Shown: in pieces, positions 43,793 to 51,009 of the stretch
How positions within the stretch are numbered: position 1 is the first letter of the stretch
Layout: every line of letters starts with the position of its first letter
Source of the DNA: an uncultured bacterium
GTDB taxonomy: Bacteria > Elusimicrobiota > Elusimicrobia > Elusimicrobiales > Elusimicrobiaceae
Assembly (NCBI GenBank): GCA_949296525.1
Contig: CASFOP010000008.1
Coordinates: forward strand, 62,001-126,000
Direction: 5' to 3'
DNA length: 64,000 nt
Translations under genes and position numbers: made by a program
Notes under the pieces: generated by a model
Seen by the model: the letters and a program-made list of their open reading frames with translations, nothing else
Told to the model about the DNA's origin: nothing
Databases searched by the model: none

Positions 43793-44156
43793 GCCTCTCT
43801 TTAAATGCTTTTGGATAAATACCCCGGCCTTATTTGCCCCTGGCTTACTTGACTATTGCCTGGTATTCTGCCGGGCGGAGCAACATTTGCGGGGTTGATT
43901 TTTCCGGCCAGCCTGATATCGGTGTATGATCCTTCCGACCGGGCACATTTCCTAAGCGCCATAAATAACTATCCCCGGCCCAGCCGGGGAGTTACAGACG
44001 CAAAAATCCCCGGATTAAAGGCTGGGGATTTTTAAATCAACAACACTTTCAACAACACTATCGTAGGTAAATAGTGCGCCCAAGGCCGTATTGTAAGCAA
44101 CAACGTACAAGTCCGATTCCGCGCACACCATAAAAAAAGCACTTCTTGCGAAGTGC
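43793..44156. other. Intergenic stretch with terminators and a decayed tRNA-like sequence
   Basis: CCCCGGC/GCCGGGG (43974-43990) and AAAAATCCCC/GGGGATTTTT (44002-44033) terminate the upstream gene. At 44074-44130, GTGCGC pairs with GCGCAC before an encoded CCA, but the 57 bases between are too short and lack a proper T loop, so this looks like a tRNA relic. The rest holds nothing I recognise. Confidence 0.5.
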
Positions 44157-44159
44157 TTT
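44136..44159 (-). terminator. Original terminator of the tRNA-Arg gene, now displaced
   Basis: AAAGCACTTC/GAAGTGCTTT with loop TTGC, followed on the minus strand by a run of Ts. It sits just beyond the left repeat of the island, exactly where the 3' terminator of the minus-strand tRNA would have been before insertion. Confidence 0.7.
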
Positions 44160-44212
44160 AAATGGTGCGCCCAACAGGAATCGAACTTGTATCTTCAGCT
44201 CCGCAGGCTGAC
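44157..44212. repeat. Left attachment-site repeat (tRNA-Arg 3' fragment)
   Basis: 56 bases identical to 63232-63287. It reproduces the tRNA-Arg 3' half (CCA end to anticodon arm) on the minus strand. Confidence 0.9.
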
Positions 44213-44282
44213 GATAATTTTTTACTCAGGCAGCCGTTCATCGTCGTAAAATGTCTTTTCAAAATTCGTCTGCGGGGGCCAA

Positions 44283-44300
44283 GTGTCCAAAAAGTGTCCA
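44283..44300 (+). repeat. Putative integrase arm sites, left
   Basis: GTGTCCA-AAAA-GTGTCCA, two copies 11 bases apart. The same arrangement occurs at 63079-63096 inside the other end. Confidence 0.55.
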
Positions 44301-44337
44301 TTTTTTCTAAAAGGCCCATTTTTTTGCTTCTTTACCC

Positions 44338-45414
44338 TTACTCAAAGGCACTTTTTACCTGTTCAATAATTTGCACGGCGTGCTTACGGTCTAAACCCGT
44401 TTTTTGAGCCAGTTCCAACATATCTGCTTCCGTTGGCAGCCCCTGGCCCAGTACCGTGGTGGTATGCTGACCGTTAAACCCTTCAGACGGCACTAAATCG
44501 TACGCCGGAGAGACCTGCCAGCGGTTATTTTCATATACAAATGAGAAATTTTTGGCGTGGTCGTCTTTATTCTGTCCCATTACATTAAATACCATCAGGC
44601 GGAACATTTTTTCCGCTTCCTGCACATCTCGTGTTAAAAACAGGGTCGTTTCAATCAAGGTTTTATAGTCCAGTGACGGAATGCGGAAATCTGCCTGGAG
44701 CAGGCCGGCCGCTGTATGCATATGGATACGCTTGTTGCCTTGCCTGTCAAAGCGTTTTACCCCAAAATACTTGCCTTCAAATAAGCGTGTTTCAGGCATA
44801 ATAAGCCCCGCTTTACGCGCCAGTTGAGAGTATTTGTACTCTATTTCGCCTATATTAGCTGGATCTTGGGTATTACGGAATTTAATCAGCCATTCTTCTC
44901 CGTCAATAGTAAGCAAGACCTTGGGGCGGGCCCCACCGGAACTGCCACCCTTGGCCGCAAGTAAAGATAGGTCTTTAGTAGGTTCATCGTGCAATACTTT
45001 TTGGGTTTCCTGCTCCAGGTAAGCAAGCGTTTTATCTTGGTCATCTTGCCCGATGGGGTGCGTGGGGTGATAGGTAAGAGCCCCCATTGTTTTAGGCCCC
45101 ACGATACAAAGCCAATCTAGGGGTGATAAAGTAGCCGGATTAATCCCCTGCTGACGCAGGAGCCTGTCTATTAGCAGGCGTCCCCAGCCGTCCGGTAAAC
45201 TGTCATTAAACACCCCAAATAAGCCGTCAAAAGGGTCCCATTTGCTGGTAAAAACACCCGGTTTGAGCGGAAGCAGCAAGGGAGAGATAGAAAAGCCTTC
45301 TTCCAGCCACTGGGCACTATATTCAAAAGCGCATAAGTTATCACGGCGCAATGCCAATGTACCGACTAATTGTTCATTATAAAATACCTGTAAAGATTGA
45401 ACGGGTTTAATCAT
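44338..45414 (-). CDS. hipA: HipA-family serine/threonine kinase toxin
   Basis: A 358-residue kinase of the HipA type. An N-terminal subdomain 1 (LQVFYNEQLVGTLALRRDNLCAFEYSAQWLEEGFSISPLLLPLKPG), the ATP-binding loop AAKGGSSGGARPKVLL, the catalytic loop MGQNKDDHAKNFSF and the metal-binding AYDLVPSEG are all intact. HipA toxins phosphorylate glutamyl-tRNA synthetase or other targets and induce dormancy. The start at 45414 follows AAAGGGGG; it overlaps hipB by eight bases. Paired with the antitoxin it stabilises the element or acts in defence. Confidence 0.88.
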   Translation of the reverse strand: MIKPVQSLQVFYNEQLVGTLALRRDNLCAFEYSAQWLEEGFSISPLLLPLKPGVFTSKWDPFDGLFGVFNDSLPDGWGRLLIDRLLRQQGINPATLSPLDWLCIVGPKTMGALTYHPTHPIGQDDQDKTLAYLEQETQKVLHDEPTKDLSLLAAKGGSSGGARPKVLLTIDGEEWLIKFRNTQDPANIGEIEYKYSQLARKAGLIMPETRLFEGKYFGVKRFDRQGNKRIHMHTAAGLLQADFRIPSLDYKTLIETTLFLTRDVQEAEKMFRLMVFNVMGQNKDDHAKNFSFVYENNRWQVSPAYDLVPSEGFNGQHTTTVLGQGLPTEADMLELAQKTGLDRKHAVQIIEQVKSAFE

Positions 45415-45754
45415 TTTTGCGCCCCCTTTGGCGGGTTTTGTGTTGTTGGCTGTCAATTACTTCATCAATGTGTTGATAATTAACCACGCTAAACAACTGC
45501 TTAAATTCAGCCGTAGCATTCAGCGCTACTGCCAGTTTCAAAAGCGATTTAAGGGATATTTCCGCTTGGTTTTCAAAGCGTTGTAAAGAACCCAAACTAA
45601 CCCCGGAGCGCTTAGCAAGAGCCTGTTGCGTAAGGTTTAGTTCCAGCCGTCTGGCCCGTACGCGCTTAGCAATCCCTTCTGCTAAGGCCTGAGGATTGAA
45701 ATCTTCTATTAAATTAGAAACTAATATATTGTTTGTTAAATTGTTGTCATCCAT
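45407..45754 (-). CDS. hipB: HipB-like Xre antitoxin and repressor
   Basis: A 115-residue protein. A helix-turn-helix of the Cro/C1 type covers residues about 30-90 (RVRARRLELNLTQQALAKRSGVSLGSLQRFENQAEISLKSLLKLAVAL). A flexible basic tail follows (QQHKTRQRGRKND). It neutralises HipA and represses the operon. The AT-rich palindromic stretch at 45758-45775 immediately before its start is the likely operator. Confidence 0.85.
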   Translation of the reverse strand: MDDNNLTNNILVSNLIEDFNPQALAEGIAKRVRARRLELNLTQQALAKRSGVSLGSLQRFENQAEISLKSLLKLAVALNATAEFKQLFSVVNYQHIDEVIDSQQHKTRQRGRKND

Positions 45755-45757
45755 ATA

Positions 45758-45775
45758 ACATATAATATATTATGT
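45758..45775. promoter_or_regulatory. Putative hipBA operator
   Basis: ACATA...TATGT arms enclose the perfect palindrome ATAATATATTAT (45762-45773), four bases upstream of the hipB start codon. Confidence 0.4.
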
Positions 45776-45922
45776 ATTAATGATTTTCAAGACCTAAAAG
45801 GCTGGCAAGAGAGGTTAAAATGAAATAACCATACAGGGCTTCTATATTAAAGTGAAGAATCATTTTGGAAATTGCTTGGGGAAAATCTAAAATTATATTT
45901 CAAACTAGCGAAAAAAATTCGC

Positions 45923-46115
45923 TTGCAGAGAAATTATTTATTTTGTATCATATATATGTTCAACTGAAAGGTCTACCTCTCCCATAATGTCGTGAGCTGA
46001 AGTTTAGCTCGGCTCTTTGAAAGAAGGAGCAACCCTTTCGAGCGCACAAAGCACTCCGTCCGTTATGCAATGCGTTGCACGCATGTAAATGCGCAACCGA
46101 GACCTCTAGCATAAC
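45923..46115 (+). ncRNA. Structured RNA candidate upstream of the retron
   Basis: A promoter (TTGCAG 45923-45928, 17 bases, TATCAT 45946-45951) precedes a GC-richer segment. Stems are GAGCT/AGCTC (45994-46010), GCTCTTT/AAGGAGC (46012-46030) and GTTG-CA-CGCAT/ATGCG-CAAC with a GTAA loop (46074-46097). Two longer helices interlock: AGGTCT 45969-45974 with AGACCT 46100-46105, and GTTATGC 46062-46068 with GCATAAC 46109-46115. This forms a possible pseudoknot. It may be an independent small RNA or the 5' part of the retron transcript. Folding was done by eye. Confidence 0.45.
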
Positions 46116-46207
46116 ACCAGAAGGCTATAATAAGTTTGCGCTTGAACTTTTCATAAATAGGGAGTATGTAATTATTCATATTCTATCTGTTTATGGGGAG
46201 AACTCTT

Positions 46208-46451
46208 TAGGATATTGCATTGAATTTGCATAGGACCGATACACTCATAGGGAGAACAACCACTGGTCTTTAAAAGACAAATTTAGGTGGTTAAAGGAGT
46301 GTATATATGTCAAGAAGGAAAAAGACATCATTGAAGTTGAATAAATATGTGAAGGCTATTCTTTGCAACCCCGCATTTTGGCGGCTAACAATAAGAGTTA
46401 TATTAACGTTTATTGAATGGTACTGTAAAAAATAGACAATGCAATATCCTA
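46208..46451 (+). ncRNA. Candidate retron msr-msd non-coding RNA
   Basis: A perfect 15-bp inverted repeat, TAGGATATTGCATTG (46208-46222) and its complement (46437-46451), frames 244 bases directly ahead of the HTH and reverse transcriptase genes, as a1/a2 repeats frame retron RNAs. Inside is a nested stem: ATACACTC/GAGTGTAT (46239-46304), AACCAC/GTGGTT (46258-46292), GTCTT/AAGAC (46266-46278). After it comes a long imperfect hairpin closed by TTGAATAAA with TTTATTGAA and tipped by CCGC/GCGG, which could be msd. The branching guanosine cannot be assigned with confidence. A 42-codon ORF overlaps it. Confidence 0.6.
46307..46435 (+). CDS. Cationic 42-residue micro-ORF inside the retron RNA
   Basis: The ATG at 46307 lies eight bases after AAAGGAG. 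The product starts MSRRKKTSLKLNKYVKAILC, then has a hydrophobic segment (FWRLTIRVILTFIEWYC) and ends in KK, resembling small membrane toxins. The ribosome site is buried in the stem ATACACTC/GAGTGTAT, so translation would need that helix to open. It may be a chance ORF within the retron RNA. Confidence 0.35.
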   Translation: MSRRKKTSLKLNKYVKAILCNPAFWRLTIRVILTFIEWYCKK

Positions 46452-46461
46452 GATTAATCGT

Positions 46462-46755
46462 ATGAATAAATTAAATAAAGCCTTGCGCCTTATTCGTGTT
46501 TTTAATGATATGAGCCTATCGGAATTAGCCAAAGAAATGAAAGTTTCAATTGGCTATTTATCCGAAATTGAATCAGGCAAAAAAAATCCTTCCTTAGACA
46601 TTATCCGCAAGTATGCCACTGTGTTTCATACAACAGAGTCTGCTATTTTGTTTTTTTCTGAAAATATACAAATAGATAGCAAAACAAAAACGGCCTTGCG
46701 TAATAATATCTTGAAATTCTTAGAGGCCTTGGACCATCTAAAAAAGAGCAAATGA
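46462..46755 (+). CDS. Xre-type HTH protein of the retron
   Basis: A 97-residue protein with a helix-turn-helix over residues 8-62 (IRVFNDMSLSELAKEMKVSIGYLSEIESGKKNPSLDIIRKYATVF) and a short helical tail. It starts 11 bases after the a2 repeat and overlaps the reverse transcriptase by ATGA, so it is the retron accessory protein. In known retrons such HTH proteins act as regulator, effector or part of a tripartite toxin-antitoxin; which applies here is unknown. Confidence 0.8.
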   Translation: MNKLNKALRLIRVFNDMSLSELAKEMKVSIGYLSEIESGKKNPSLDIIRKYATVFHTTESAILFFSENIQIDSKTKTALRNNILKFLEALDHLKKSK

Positions 46756-47722
46756 CTGCCAAACCAATTTCTCATTCTCCCTTTTTCCGATTAGAGTCCA
46801 AAAGAAAATTGGCTAATCTCTTAGGATTGTCTGTTAAAGAAATTCAATCTATTACTAAGGTTCTTAAAACTAACCCTAGCGAATATTACCATGTATTTAC
46901 AATGAAACAAAAAGGTAAAAGCAGGCAGGTAGAAGAACCTATTGGAATATTGAAAGGAATTCATAGCCGTATTAAAGATTTATTTGCTCGGACAGAAGTC
47001 CCAACTTGGTTAATATCTGGCCAAAAGGGTAAAAATATAACGGATAATGCGCGCCCTCATATTCCTGCTAATTTTGTAACTTGTGTAGATATTGAGAAAT
47101 TTTATAAACACGTAGCGCGTGAGCGTGTTTATCAGATGTTTTTATATACTTTTCAAACTTCTCCCGATGTCGCGTTTTTTTAACAGAACTTGTCATGTTC
47201 CAAGATGTTCAAACAGGACATTGTTTTATACCAACAGGTTCTCCATGTAGCCAAGTTGTTGCTTTTTGGGCATATTATCATACTTTTAATGATATTGCCG
47301 ACTATGTGACACGATTAGGGGTAACCATGACATTGTATGTAGATGACTTAACCCTTTCCTTTTCTCATCCGATTTCATCCAGGATAATTAATAATATCCA
47401 TAATCGATTAAAAAGTGTTGGCCTCTCTTTCAAATTATCAAAAATTAAACATTATGGCCCCTCACATTATAAAGTTGTAACAGGAAATTGTATTACCCCT
47501 GGGCATCAATTGATTCCCACACGGAAACTTCGCCATGATATAAGTAAAATGGTGAATAATCAAAATCTGGATTCTTTTACACTGAAGCAATTGCGTAGTT
47601 TGAATGGGAAAATAGCCGCAACTCATTTACAAGATCCTACGATGTTTCTCCCCTTATATGGAAAAACTAGAAAAATATTAAAGCAAAAAATGGCTTCCAA
47701 TAAACCTCAAAGTAAACATTAA
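46752..47722 (+). pseudogene. Retron-type reverse transcriptase, split by a frameshift at a T7 run
   Basis: Two frames together encode about 323 residues, the usual retron RT length. The first (46752-47183) contains QVEEPIGILKGIHSRIKDLF, the retron NAxxH motif (DNARPHIP) and CVDIEKFYKHV with the first catalytic Asp. It ends at TAA right after TTTTTTT (47175-47181). The second frame (-1) continues FLTELVMFQDVQTGHCFIPTGSPCSQ, the catalytic LYVDDLTLS and the retron VTG motif (YKVVTGNCI). All catalytic parts survive. This may be a true mutation, a sequencing indel, or programmed slippage on the T run, so the pseudogene label is provisional. Confidence 0.75.
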
Positions 47723-47771
47723 TTTATTGACTTCTAAGCAACAGCTATTGAATAGTAAATTTATATAGAAC

Positions 47772-47802
47772 AATCCCCACTGCATCTATTTTAGTGGGGA
47801 TT
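47772..47802. terminator. Bidirectional terminator between retron and integrase operon
   Basis: A 10-bp perfect stem AATCCCCACT/AGTGGGGATT. Confidence 0.75.
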
Positions 47803-47805
47803 TGC

Positions 47806-48045
47806 TTATGGGGTAGGTAATGTATTATTAAGGGCCTGTTGAATATGTGGCAATGCTTGTTGAAACGTATTAATGTTCATTACTATCCCTCGTTTAGAGC
47901 GGCGCAACTCATCGTTTCCATCTTTATAAAACACCCTTAATTTCACCAATTTTTGATTGTATTGCGTGGAAATAATACATTTCACTTCTTCGTTGGCATT
48001 CTTTCGGAAGCTATACACTTCCCCTTCTATTTTTTCTGTTTTCAT
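47806..48045 (-). CDS. PC4-like single-stranded DNA-binding protein
   Basis: A 79-residue protein from the ATG at 48045 (AAGGAGAAG before it). The second half, KLVKLRVFYKDGNDELRRSKRGIVMNINTFQQALPHI, matches the PC4/p15 fold: a curved beta-sheet strand, then K-x-x-K-x-G-I before the C-terminal helix. Bacterial and phage PC4 homologues bind ssDNA or promoters. It is the last gene of the minus-strand integrase operon, 13 bases after the integrase stop, suggesting help in recombination or replication of the element. Confidence 0.7.
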   Translation of the reverse strand: MKTEKIEGEVYSFRKNANEEVKCIISTQYNQKLVKLRVFYKDGNDELRRSKRGIVMNINTFQQALPHIQQALNNTLPTP

Positions 48046-48058
48046 TCTTTCTTCTCCT

Positions 48059-49054
48059 TTATGCAAATTGTGGCAGTAAATCATTCACAATTTCTATGGA
48101 TTTACGCAAATAAGTAGGGCTTAAATGCGCGTAGCGTTGTGTTAATTTTAAGTCGGAATGGCCCAAAATACGCTGTAAATCGGTAATAGAGCCGCCTTTC
48201 ATCATAAAATGACTGGCAAAAGTGTGGCGCAAATCGTGAAAGCGGATGTTTTGTATGCCCAGTTTTTTAAGCGTATGACGAAAGTCGTACTCCACCATTT
48301 TTTCCGTTAGCGGAAATACTTTACCTGTTTTAAGCGGGTGCATACTCAGTAATACCTGACGTAAGGACGGCATAATGGGCACTTCCCGCTTATTGCCGGA
48401 TTTGGAAATATAAATATGGATAATGTTATTCGTCCAATCAATGTCTTTCCAATCCAGGCGTAGAATTTCGCCCCGGCGCATACCTGTACAGATAGCAAAG
48501 GCTACCAAGTTACGGGAACGCTCTGGGATATGCAACAAAACTTCTTTAATCTCTTCTTGCGACAGGTAATTGGTGCGGGCAGGGTTTTCTTTTTGCTTTC
48601 CTACTCCTATGCATGGATTTTCACCCTTATACAACTTAAGCAAGATGACTTTGTTAATAATAGCCCGCAGGACGCTAAAGTGCCTGTTAGCGGTGGACGG
48701 GCTGGTTTCGGCCAGGCGTTGGTTATAAAACTCCTGTACATCGGCCGTAGTAATACTGGCTAGGGGCTTATTCCCAAAGTACTTTTTGAGAAATTCTATC
48801 GTATATTTCATCTTAAAAGCACTTTTTTTCTTACTTAGGTGAATGGCATAGTATTTATCGGCCGCTTCCCAAAAGGTAAGTTGTTGTTTCTTCCTGTCTG
48901 GGAAGAACTTCCTTTCGGCTATCTCGGCCTTACGCTTGGCTAAGATCTCTTTAGCCAGTGTTTTACTACCATAAATAGTTTCCCGGTGTCTCTTACTGTA
49001 TTCGTCACGGTAGTCAATTGTAAAACTTTTATTTAAATTATCTTTTATTCCCAT
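48059..49054 (-). CDS. int: Tyrosine recombinase/integrase
   Basis: A 331-residue phage-type integrase. An N-terminal arm-binding region is followed by the SAM-like core-binding domain (FWEAADKYYAIHLSKKK...ITTADVQEFYNQRLAETSPSTANRHFSVLRAIINKV) and the catalytic domain. The residues are Arg in ICTGMRRGEILRL, Lys in YISKSGNKREVP, His-x2-Arg in FHDLRHTFASHF, His in ILGHSDLKLTQ and Tyr in RYAHLSP. It would catalyse recombination at the tRNA-Arg attachment site. It lies in the left-centre of the element, not next to an end. Confidence 0.95.
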   Translation of the reverse strand: MGIKDNLNKSFTIDYRDEYSKRHRETIYGSKTLAKEILAKRKAEIAERKFFPDRKKQQLTFWEAADKYYAIHLSKKKSAFKMKYTIEFLKKYFGNKPLASITTADVQEFYNQRLAETSPSTANRHFSVLRAIINKVILLKLYKGENPCIGVGKQKENPARTNYLSQEEIKEVLLHIPERSRNLVAFAICTGMRRGEILRLDWKDIDWTNNIIHIYISKSGNKREVPIMPSLRQVLLSMHPLKTGKVFPLTEKMVEYDFRHTLKKLGIQNIRFHDLRHTFASHFMMKGGSITDLQRILGHSDLKLTQRYAHLSPTYLRKSIEIVNDLLPQFA

Positions 49055-49078
49055 ATATTGTATTCCCTTCCTGCTGCC

Positions 49079-49181
49079 GTGCTGCAGAGCTTATCATCAT
49101 TAGAGCGTTTTGTAAAGCAGCACACGGTTCTATTTCTGCTTGTTTAGGCTTATTAAGGGCCTTTATGGGGCCCCTAATAAG
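49079..49181. other. Hairpin-rich gap between integrase and excisionase-like gene
   Basis: GTGCTGC (49079-49085) pairs with GCAGCAC (49117-49123), and CTTATTA-A-GGGCC pairs with GGCCC-C-TAATAAG (49149-49181). Both could be regulatory, a terminator, or part of a replication origin. Confidence 0.4.
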
Positions 49182-49245
49182 ACAAAATGCCCCTGGAGTC
49201 GTTATATATACGCCTCTGTTATCATTGAAAAGTTGTAGTGATTAT

Positions 49246-49467
49246 TTACGCCCGAATCTGAAAGATGCTGCTTAAATCATCGTTACTACTTTTGACTTCT
49301 TCCAACGTTTTATCCACTTCCACCAAATCAAACCTTACCCCTCTTGTACCAAGTTTAATAATCCATTGAGGGGGAATTTTGCCTTGGCTTTTGTAAGTAT
49401 AGATACTTCCTTCCGTTGTCCCTAAATACTGGGCCAATTCTTTAGCATTTACTAAACGATGTGTCAT
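49246..49467 (-). CDS. Excisionase/AlpA-type HTH protein
   Basis: A 73-residue protein starting MTHRLVNAKELAQYLGTTEGSIYTYKSQGKIPPQWIIKLGTRGVRFDLVEV, the MerR-like winged helix of AlpA and Xis proteins. Such proteins bend DNA for excision and regulate the integrase. Its start overlaps the end of the replication gene by 26 bases, and the integrase follows 191 bases downstream. Confidence 0.8.
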   Translation of the reverse strand: MTHRLVNAKELAQYLGTTEGSIYTYKSQGKIPPQWIIKLGTRGVRFDLVEVDKTLEEVKSSNDDLSSIFQIRA

Positions 49468-50590
49468 TAAATCCTCCTGCCTGCAGACCCATATTTTCCG
49501 TAGTATTACCCACGCATTTAGGGGCTAATTTCCAGTTGTTTTCATATAAGAATTTTTGATAATCTTCCCACTGAATAGGACTCATTTGCAATACTGAAGA
49601 TAGCAAAATTTCTTTGAATATCTTCTCCGTTTCAGAAGTAGATACATATCCCTCTTGCAACTCTTTCCAATAACGCAAGGCCGTCTTAGCATCACTGTGT
49701 TTTTTTAACCAAGTGAAAGTAAGATCTGGTCCCAGGTTCTGTAACATCCAAACAAGCCAGCAACGCAAGGATACAGACTGTAAGCCGTGAATCCCATTTT
49801 TTTGACAAAATACTTCTCTTTCTTTTATAAGCGTATTAAAATCGGATTCTACCAGTACAATGCCATCTAATATCTGAGAAAGCCTATTCGTCAATATAGT
49901 TCTGGCAATTTCAGGGTTAAAAGCATTAGCCAAGGTGTTTTCAAAGGCCAAGTGTTGGGTTCTAAATTCTCGTTCAATTTCAGCACTTTTTTTAATTTGA
50001 TACTCAACATTGACCACAGAAAAAGAACCCTCTTCCAGGATATTCCGTAAATCCAAGGGCAGATATTCTTGTTTTAATCCTTCTTGCCGTTTATCGTACA
50101 AGATTAACTTGCGGTGTTTAAGCATATTCACACAACAAAATCCATCTTCCGGGTAATAAGTAACAGCTTTATTAAACCGACTTATCTTTTTACTGCTCTC
50201 CATTAAGTGTTGGTAGAAGTCAGACCCCAGGGGAAGTAGTGCAATCTTATTCACATCCATTCTAAATAGCCTATGTTGCATCAATACTTCTGGTTCCACA
50301 AATACACCCGCATAAGCCAGTTGTTCTACACTTTTGTACACAAAAGTCTCTAAGTCCTTTGGACCGACTTCATACAAATTATGTCCAAAAATGACTTTTG
50401 ACGGGCAAGATTCCCAATAAATCCCATAGAAATCCCTACGTATAGTAGGAAAATATCCGGCTTCCAGGTGTTTATATCCTGATCCGTCCCTATGTGGGGC
50501 TAATAGGTATCTATGCCTACTATCAGCCCTACCGGGAGATATAATTTTAACCTCTCCCGGTAAAAGATAACAAGCCACTTTATCCAGCAT
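49442..50590 (-). CDS. Phage gene II/X-like replication initiation protein
   Basis: A 382-residue protein from the ATG at 50590 (AAAAGGAG upstream). The N-terminal half (CPSKVIFGHNLYEVGPKDLETFVYKSVEQLAYAGV, then RLFRMDVNKIALLPL and YYPEDGFCCVNMLKHRKLILYDKRQEG) resembles the filamentous-phage gpII/plasmid replication initiators. They nick the plus-strand origin for rolling-circle replication. The His-hydrophobic-His motif is not obvious to me, so the catalytic site is unassigned. If right, the excised element replicates as a circle. Confidence 0.55.
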   Translation of the reverse strand: MLDKVACYLLPGEVKIISPGRADSRHRYLLAPHRDGSGYKHLEAGYFPTIRRDFYGIYWESCPSKVIFGHNLYEVGPKDLETFVYKSVEQLAYAGVFVEPEVLMQHRLFRMDVNKIALLPLGSDFYQHLMESSKKISRFNKAVTYYPEDGFCCVNMLKHRKLILYDKRQEGLKQEYLPLDLRNILEEGSFSVVNVEYQIKKSAEIEREFRTQHLAFENTLANAFNPEIARTILTNRLSQILDGIVLVESDFNTLIKEREVFCQKNGIHGLQSVSLRCWLVWMLQNLGPDLTFTWLKKHSDAKTALRYWKELQEGYVSTSETEKIFKEILLSSVLQMSPIQWEDYQKFLYENNWKLAPKCVGNTTENMGLQAGGFNDTSFSKC

Positions 50591-50795
50591 AATTATTACT
50601 CCTTTTATGTGCCATACGAGCCAGCATGGGATAAACAATATATCCCTGCCAACCCCAATATTTACTATTGGCGGTTAAGCCCATTAAATGAGCTACCCGA
50701 ATGCGATTGCAAGCGGGGAAAATGAATTTTTTGTTGTATGCTTCTATTCTCAGGGAAAGAGTCCCATCAATACAACTTTTTTTGAATATTTCCAT
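50580..50795 (-). CDS. Small protein of unknown function in the replication operon
   Basis: A 71-residue protein from the ATG at 50795 (AAAGGAG before it). It reads MEIFKKSCIDGTLSLRIEAY and later IRVAHLMGLTANSKYWGWQGYIVYPMLARMAHKR, basic and aromatic, with no family I recognise. It overlaps the replication gene by 11 bases and is the first gene of the operon, so it may be a replication or copy-control factor. Confidence 0.55.
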   Translation of the reverse strand: MEIFKKSCIDGTLSLRIEAYNKKFIFPACNRIRVAHLMGLTANSKYWGWQGYIVYPMLARMAHKRSNNYAG

Positions 50796-50840
50796 TACTT
50801 CTCCTTTGTGATTATTTGCGCTAATCACAGATTTATTTAC

Positions 50841-50859
50841 TGTTCAGTATGTCTGAACA
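50841..50859. promoter_or_regulatory. Operator-like palindrome upstream of the replication operon
   Basis: Perfect TGTTCAG-N5-CTGAACA, typical in size and symmetry for an HTH repressor. The HTH or excisionase protein of the element could be its ligand. Confidence 0.5.
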
Positions 50860-50941
50860 CATATTATTTTAAGGGAAAAAATAATGTTTGAAAATTGGGG
50901 GCGGGTTCTAGGTGTCCGATGAGAAATTGCCTAGAAAACAA

Positions 50942-50970
50942 AAAATCTACCTAGAAGAAAGGTAGATTTT
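50942..50970. terminator. Bidirectional terminator hairpin
   Basis: AAAATCTACC/GGTAGATTTT, a 10-bp perfect stem, separates the 359-residue protein gene from the replication operon. Confidence 0.7.
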
Positions 50971-51009
50971 GTATAGGTAAACAATGAATTTAGATATAAT
51001 CTAGGGGCC

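Noticed and set aside
44074..44130. A third tRNA gene left of the island
   Set aside because: The acceptor-like pairing GTGCGC/GCGCAC and a CCA exist, but the span is only 57 bases and no T arm or anticodon arm can be drawn.
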